A DNA stretch of 34,303 bases from Phytophthora quininea. Lineage: Eukaryota > Oomycota > Peronosporomycetes > Peronosporales > Peronosporaceae. The notes beneath the pieces were generated by a model that made no database searches, was not told where the DNA came from, and saw only the letters and a program-made list of their open reading frames with translations. Positions 30,090 to 34,303 of this stretch are shown here, piece by piece. The stretch lies in NCBI GenBank assembly GCA_011947345.1, contig JAAVTG010000124.1:1-34303 (forward strand), written 5' to 3'. The stretch's first letter is position 1; every line of letters starts with the position of its first letter. The position numbers were made by a program, and so were the translations under genes.

Positions 30090-31955
30090 CTTGGCCGAAT
30101 TTTCACGAATGGGCGGAGTGATGTGGTACTTAGGAACGAATGTGAAAAAGTGAAGTTTTGCGTGGATGACTCGACGAAAAGCTCTCGGGTTCGCTACCTC
30201 CGCGATGTCTTCAAATTGTTTCGGTAGCCTGTCAACATTATTCCTTCGGCAGGAGATCTACTTCGGCAAGCAGAGATGCTTAGTGATAAGTCTTATACTG
30301 GAACAAGCAAAAGTTGCGTGAAGAATCACACGAAAAGTTCGGCCGCTGCTCTGTTCGTGCTTATCCAACGCGTGAACGATGGCTTTAAAACTCAAGACTC
30401 CGACCAGATAAGCTACGTCATCGAAAAGGTGCAGCGCCTCTTGACATAGCAAGTTTACTGTACCCTCGTCACCATATACTCCTCCGTCTCCACTTTGCTC
30501 TGGCACACACGCTTTCCGAGAATGCAAACCTCGGATATTTTCACCACCACGTGGATATTGTATTTTCCTAAGCGCTAAAGTACCCTCCCATGGTTAGTTT
30601 TGCTTCATCTCCAGAACCTTAGGTGGACAGGACTTGATGCGGGAAAGGGGAACCTTCAACATCATGGTGAAAGTGCGTGATCTACGAGTTGTTTGTTTGA
30701 ATGATATTACCAATTCTTGGTATTGGTCTAGCCAGTGACAATGTTCCAAACCTGACGGCGAAGAAAAGAAGAATCTCTTACAAAGGCGAGTAGATTGGAG
30801 TTGCATGCAGCGAAAACCACAAGCAACGAGATTTTGCCGGTGACCTCGCCTGAAGTCAGTGGAAGTCAAACGACTGATCGCACAACTTGATCATGTTCGA
30901 AGCGGCAACTATTCTTTATCTTTCTTGAAAATGATTCCGTCATGGTGACTCAAACGGTATTCAACTTGATGGCTAATGAGGATATCGATGTGTTCTACGT
31001 CGATTGTAGAAACTGCTTGGGTTTGAAGAGTGATAACCCTGTACACTCGACATTTGTCAGTCGGTCGGCAACATTTAGACGATGTCTCGAGAGGGTATCT
31101 CTCTCGTGGCAAACATGAAGAGCATCGACGAGATCGAGTCATTCGATTATAATGAGTTTGCGGCGGAGACATGTGGCTTCATTTGGTCTTTGATTTTCCG
31201 GAAGCAAGACGTTTCAGTAACCACAAGACGCTGTAGTTGTCACGAAGGCAGTCAAGGAGAAGGAAAAGCAGCATAGAACGCTGTGTATCTTTCCTGGACG
31301 GAATTGCAGGATTCAGTGAAAAAGCGAGTGTTGTCTCTGATTCCTGCGTGGCGTCTTCGGCTTATTTCGTTTGCCAGTTGTTCTACGTCCTTCGGCCGGG
31401 ATAATTGTACTCGAATATCGATGTCGGTTGGTTAAAAGCATGTACCACTGCACGACGAGGGCTTGGCACAAATACTCAACGATCCTGGACAGAAGAACGC
31501 TGCCTGACCGGTGAAACTGCGTGATGCAAACTTGCTGAATTTCTCGGACGACGAAAAGGATGGAAATGGTTGTAAATCTGCAATGCCTGCTAAAGGAGCT
31601 CCGAGAATACCTCCGACGTTCGAGTGCACCTCATGGTCACAATTTACAAGCGATCTGACATCCCCACTGTGGCAACTTGAAATTGTTCGATGTGAACAAA
31701 GAGTTGGTCTCCGGACGCCGAACCTTCTCATGAAATGGGGCGCAGCGACGGCCGATAAATTCCAATGATGTGCTACAGGACCGTAATTTGTCTTCAGACG
31801 AAGTCCAAGTATTGGTTTCGATCTTTTATCCCTATCGCCGAGACGTCTTCAAAGATGTTTGGCTAGAATCTACTCCAGCAAGTGGAGATATGAAGCACCG
31901 CTGCTTGATGACAACTCTTATTCTGAACCTAATCAAAAACTTGCGAAAAGTTCGG
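30090..31955. other. Long spacer with a diverged gene fragment
   Basis: About 1.9 kb with only short frames. 30188-30384 is a diverged copy of 31829-32005 (see repeat entry). Between 30540 and 31800 the frames (for example plus 31082-31276, plus 31511-31768 and minus 30594-30869) show no domain I recognise. The CDC26 promoter should be just above 30089. Confidence 0.45.
30188..30384. repeat. Diverged direct duplicate of the 3' end of the PhyH-like gene
   Basis: Aligns in the same orientation with 31829-32005. Shared runs include GATGTCTTCAAA/GACGTCTTCAAA, AAAAGTTCGG followed by a similar 17-base stretch, and AACGCGTGAACGATGGCTT/AACGCGTCGACGATGGCTT. By eye about two thirds of positions agree, with several gaps. 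The minus-strand translation keeps KAIVHALDKHEQ against QAIVDALNEAEAKQ but the stop is lost. It is a truncated, decayed copy of the last codons and 3' flank. Confidence 0.6.
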
Positions 31956-32005
31956 TCACTGCTTTGCTTCCGCTTCATTCAACGCGTCGACGATGGCTTG
32001 CTCTA
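31829..32005. repeat. Source copy of the duplicated 3' segment
   Basis: The last 17 or so codons plus about 130 bp of 3' flank of the PhyH-like gene. It matches 30188-30384, about 1.6 kb to the left in the same orientation. Confidence 0.6.
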
Positions 32006-32884
32006 CGGGGCTGTAGTTTCCATCCGCTCGGTCCAAGTTCATCCTTCGATGCAGTCTCACATTCGGGTTGCACATAATGCGCACCGACTCGACTCCCTTT
32101 GTCCGAGGTTTTGCTTCGAGCATGCAGCAAGAACGGGTGCACCAGCACCACATCCCCAGCTTTGCCGTTCACCTCGACGACTCTGGTGCGATGAAATTGG
32201 CGAGCGTGGTAGCTCACAGCGCCGCCTTTCATCCCTCTCGGCTCGTTCTTCTCCAGCAGCCTGGCGATCCATTTATGGGAGCCGACACTGCAGTGCCGCC
32301 TTCCCCAGGTCCAATATCGGAGAACAAGAAGATGAGCAGCAGTCCAGACTCTTTGCTGTCTAAGTGGTGTTGGTAGGACGCGCCGTCCACATGCCACTTA
32401 CCAGCAGCACCCCAAGGCGGTTCCGCCTGCTGTGGGAACGTGACCATCCACCACCCCAATCCAAACCCCTCCCACCGGTTTTCACCACAGATCTGGTCCA
32501 TTGCTTTCCTCAGTCGTGGAGTCATCACTTGGCCCCACACCGCATCGTCCTCCTTCGAGAACAGCTCTACAACCAGCAATACAATTTAGTTCATTGTCTT
32601 CTGCAATAGCAAGTCATTGACTTAGCCCCACCTGGGATGCTGTGTCGCTCCACCCACGTCTCCTTCTCTTTGGTGATGCCGTCTTTCTCCAATCTCCTCC
32701 AAATCAACTCGCGACACTTTCGCGCCGTCGACTCTGCGAAAGCTCCCGGGAGCAACACGAACCCGTCGCGGACGAACGTCTCGAGGGCGTCGTCATCTAA
32801 CGGAAGCGCCTCCGCCACCTTGGGCTTCTTGGGGTCGTTGTGCCGGGCGTCGTCGCTGGACACGAGAAGGCAAGACCGCTTCAT
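31956..32884 (-). CDS. Phytanoyl-CoA dioxygenase (PhyH)-like Fe(II)/2-oxoglutarate oxygenase
   Basis: Non-haem iron oxygenase that hydroxylates a small molecule with 2-oxoglutarate and O2; the substrate cannot be read from the sequence. ATG 32884 starts exon 1 (to 32632), which has the typical helical lead DDALETFVRDGFVLLPGAF. The intron is 32631-32567 (donor GTGGGG, CTAAA branch-like site, acceptor TTGTAG). Exon 2 has the metal motif KWHVDGASY (H-x-D), the strand LLIFLFSDIGPGEGGT, then the distal His in LVHPFLLHARS and the 2-oxoglutarate-binding Arg near VRIMCNP. The length of about 285 residues is normal. Frame slips occur near 32290 and near 32118, each explained by one or two bases. The 3' end has a decayed duplicate at 30188-30384. 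Confidence 0.85.
32567..32631 (-). other. Predicted intron of the PhyH-like gene
   Basis: 65 bp, donor GTGGGG, acceptor TTGTAG. Splicing joins HSIP to ELFSKEDDAVW in frame. The donor is weak (no GTRNGT match). Confidence 0.6.
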
Positions 32885-33099
32885 GGCCAACGGATATCAC
32901 CTGGGTACATGCTTTGCACCCGTTGCAATAACCGTCCAGGGGCGGTCTTGCCTGCACGCGACCGTTGCAGTTCTCTTCTCGCCGACTCGCTGCGCAGCTC
33001 CACTTCTGACAGAACGCACCTTTCGGGGCCTCTCACCGCCCAGAACTTGCCTGGATATCCCCCATTAAGACAGCTCTTCACTCAAAGAAAACAGGAGAC

Positions 33100-34303
33100 A
33101 TGTCCGACGTCAAGAGTCAACTGAAAGCGCTCAAGACGGGCATCTCTCGACGAGGATCGATGCTCAACGCGTCCGTCGGCGCTAAAGACGTTCGACTGCA
33201 GATGGACGAAGACTTTGAACGCAAGAACGGGTACTCGTACGACTACGTGCTGGTGTTCCAAGTGCACGACGAAGACGCAACGCTGACGAAGGCGCAGAAG
33301 AAGCATAGTATGCGAACCATCCTGGAAAGGCTGGGAAAAGGAGGCATCGAGACCAAGATGTTCTACTCGGCCGACCGCAGTCTGGTGTTCTGCAAACTGC
33401 GCGCGAAGCTCAGAGCGACTGGCCAAGGAGGCGGATCGGATCGACTACAGGGTCGAGTTCGACAAGGCCGAACTGCGCAGAATCGCGGAGGCTGGCTACG
33501 AAGACAAGAAGATGACGATCAAGAAGATCCTCATCAAGGACGAGTACAGCATCACGCCTCGCGACCCGTACCAGAACTTTTTCGCCAAATATGACGTCGA
33601 TCAACGTTTGCAGTCAGCCTACCGCAAATATGGACACAAGCAAATCCCGTTCCGCGGTGTTGATCGGTTCGCATGCTGCTCACAGTATATTAAATCCACA
33701 GGCAAGGACTAACGAACCGCTTTTACGTTTTGGCAGAGTCAAACTGTTGCTCAACATTATGCGAACTCAAGGTGAAGGAGGCTGCGACTTGAACCTGACC
33801 AAGCTGCTGAAAAAAATGCCTGGTGGCTGCTTTTCCGCTTCACGACAACAACGAACTAAAACGGCTCAAGGAAAAGTGGTTCAGCTGGAAGTTTGCTCCG
33901 TGGGCACAGCCACTGTGGGAAATCAAAGACTACTTCGGAGAGAAAGTGGGGCTCTACTTTGCCTGGCTCGGTAAGTCTTGCAGTACTCTCCGAAACCAAC
34001 GAGTTCCTAATCAGTACTGCCAAGGGCAGGTCATTACACGACTTGGCTGATTGCTCCGGCCTTAGTTGGCGGCGCACTATGCGCCAACGTCGTAGTTGAA
34101 GGAACCGCTGACTCACTTTTGGTGCCATATTTCGGCCTCTTCATGGCCCTATGGTCAATGTAGGAACTGCTTTTGCTTTGTGTATTACGAAGGGTTTTCC
34201 TAACGTCGACCCTGATTATGAATGACAGCTTCTACTACGAGTACTGGAAGCGTTTCAACTCCACTCTGGCGCTTGAGTGGGGTATGTCCAATTTCGAGGA
34301 GGA
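33100..34303 (+). CDS. Anoctamin/TMEM16 family protein, partial
   Basis: Membrane ion channel and/or lipid scramblase family. ATG 33100 opens a cytosolic N-terminal region corresponding to the anoctamin dimerisation domain (ETKMFYSADRSLVFCKLRA, then VEFDKAELRRIAEAG, KDEYSITPRDPYQNFFAKY and YGHKQIPFRGVDR). The diagnostic block FAPWAQPLWEIKDYFGEKVGLYFAWLG leads into the first transmembrane helix (TTWLIAPALVGGALCANVVV) and the second (FGLFMALWS, then YYEYWKRFNSTLALEWGM). The rest lies beyond the right edge. Exons by splice logic: 33100-33666, 33737-33970, 34030-34159 and 34229 onward. Frame slips lie near 33410 and at an A7 run near 33812. Channel or scramblase activity cannot be decided from this part. 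Confidence 0.87.
33667..33736 (+). other. Predicted intron 1 of the anoctamin gene
   Basis: 70 bp with a CTAAC branch site (GACTAACG) and acceptor TTGGCAG; splicing gives FRGVDRVKLLLNI. The donor GTTCGC is unusual, so the 5' border is tentative. Confidence 0.5.
33971..34029 (+). other. Predicted intron 2 of the anoctamin gene
   Basis: 59 bp, donor GTAAGT, CTAAT branch-like site and acceptor GGGCAG. Splicing gives FAWLGHYTTWLI, as in the family. Confidence 0.8.
34160..34228 (+). other. Predicted intron 3 of the anoctamin gene
   Basis: 69 bp, donor GTAGGA, CTAAC branch site and acceptor TGACAG. Splicing gives ALWSIFYYEYWKRFN, the second transmembrane segment of anoctamins. Confidence 0.8.

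Noticed and set aside
29726..30106. Minus frame of 126 codons over the CDC26 gene
   Set aside because: No family resemblance, whereas the overlapping frame has both CDC26 end motifs.
1..34303. Bacterial features (operons, Shine-Dalgarno sites, CRISPR, prophage)
   Set aside because: Introns, eukaryotic domain sets and effector types show nuclear oomycete DNA; none of these was seen.
1..34303. rRNA and tRNA genes
   Set aside because: No conserved rRNA blocks and no tRNA A/B box pair with a foldable cloverleaf were recognised on reading.

Overview
The window looks like nuclear DNA of a plant-pathogenic oomycete, most probably a Phytophthora or a close Peronosporales relative. The reasons are: secreted effector genes of the RXLR-dEER and Crinkler (CRN) types; genes with few, very short introns (about 60-75 bp, several with a CTAAC/CTAAT branch site before the acceptor); a flagellar dynein gene (zoospores); FYVE-type zinc finger plus GAF, anoctamin and PP2C-kinase fusion proteins typical of stramenopiles; and a tyrosine-recombinase retrotransposon. 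The species cannot be fixed from the sequence alone.

Layout, left to right. 1-1.0 kb: C-terminally cut sterol glucosyltransferase (-). 1.5-2.4 kb: aquaglyceroporin (-). 3.7-6.6 kb: UTP12/WDR3, an SSU-processome WD40 protein (-). 6.6-9.2 kb: gene-poor, with a decayed Myb/SANT-like domain. 9.2-11.3 kb: FYVE-like/GAF protein (+). 11.4-19.8 kb: three paralogous RXLR effector genes (-), with a DIRS/Ngaro-type retroelement (13.4-18.8 kb, -) between the second and third. 20.4-23.4 kb: axonemal dynein intermediate chain of the DNAI3/WDR63 type (-, three exons). 23.5-24.6 kb: broken CRN effector (+), its start about 0.1 kb from the dynein start. 24.7-28.2 kb: PP2C + two cyclic-nucleotide-binding domains + degenerate kinase (-, three exons). 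28.6-29.7 kb: type II membrane protein of unknown function (-). 29.9-30.1 kb: CDC26/APC12 (-). 30.1-32 kb: spacer holding a diverged copy of the 3' end of the next gene. 32.0-32.9 kb: phytanoyl-CoA-dioxygenase-like protein (-). 33.1 kb to the end: anoctamin/TMEM16 (+, four exons, cut).

Most of the larger genes need one or more single-base frame corrections, often at homopolymers. This includes UTP12, which should be essential and single-copy. The simplest reading is an incompletely polished assembly, so frameshifts in the effectors and the retroelement cannot by themselves be taken as proof of pseudogenes.

The window combines a conserved core (ribosome biogenesis, cell cycle, flagellum, membrane transport, signalling) with an accessory island at 11.4-19.8 kb, where effector duplication and retroelement insertion have occurred, plus a second small effector locus at 23.5-24.6 kb. 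The most notable items are the single-frame gag-pol of the retroelement interrupted by TGA and TAA, the phosphatase-pseudokinase fusion, the RXLR paralogues with diverging cleavage motifs, and the small CDC26 gene.
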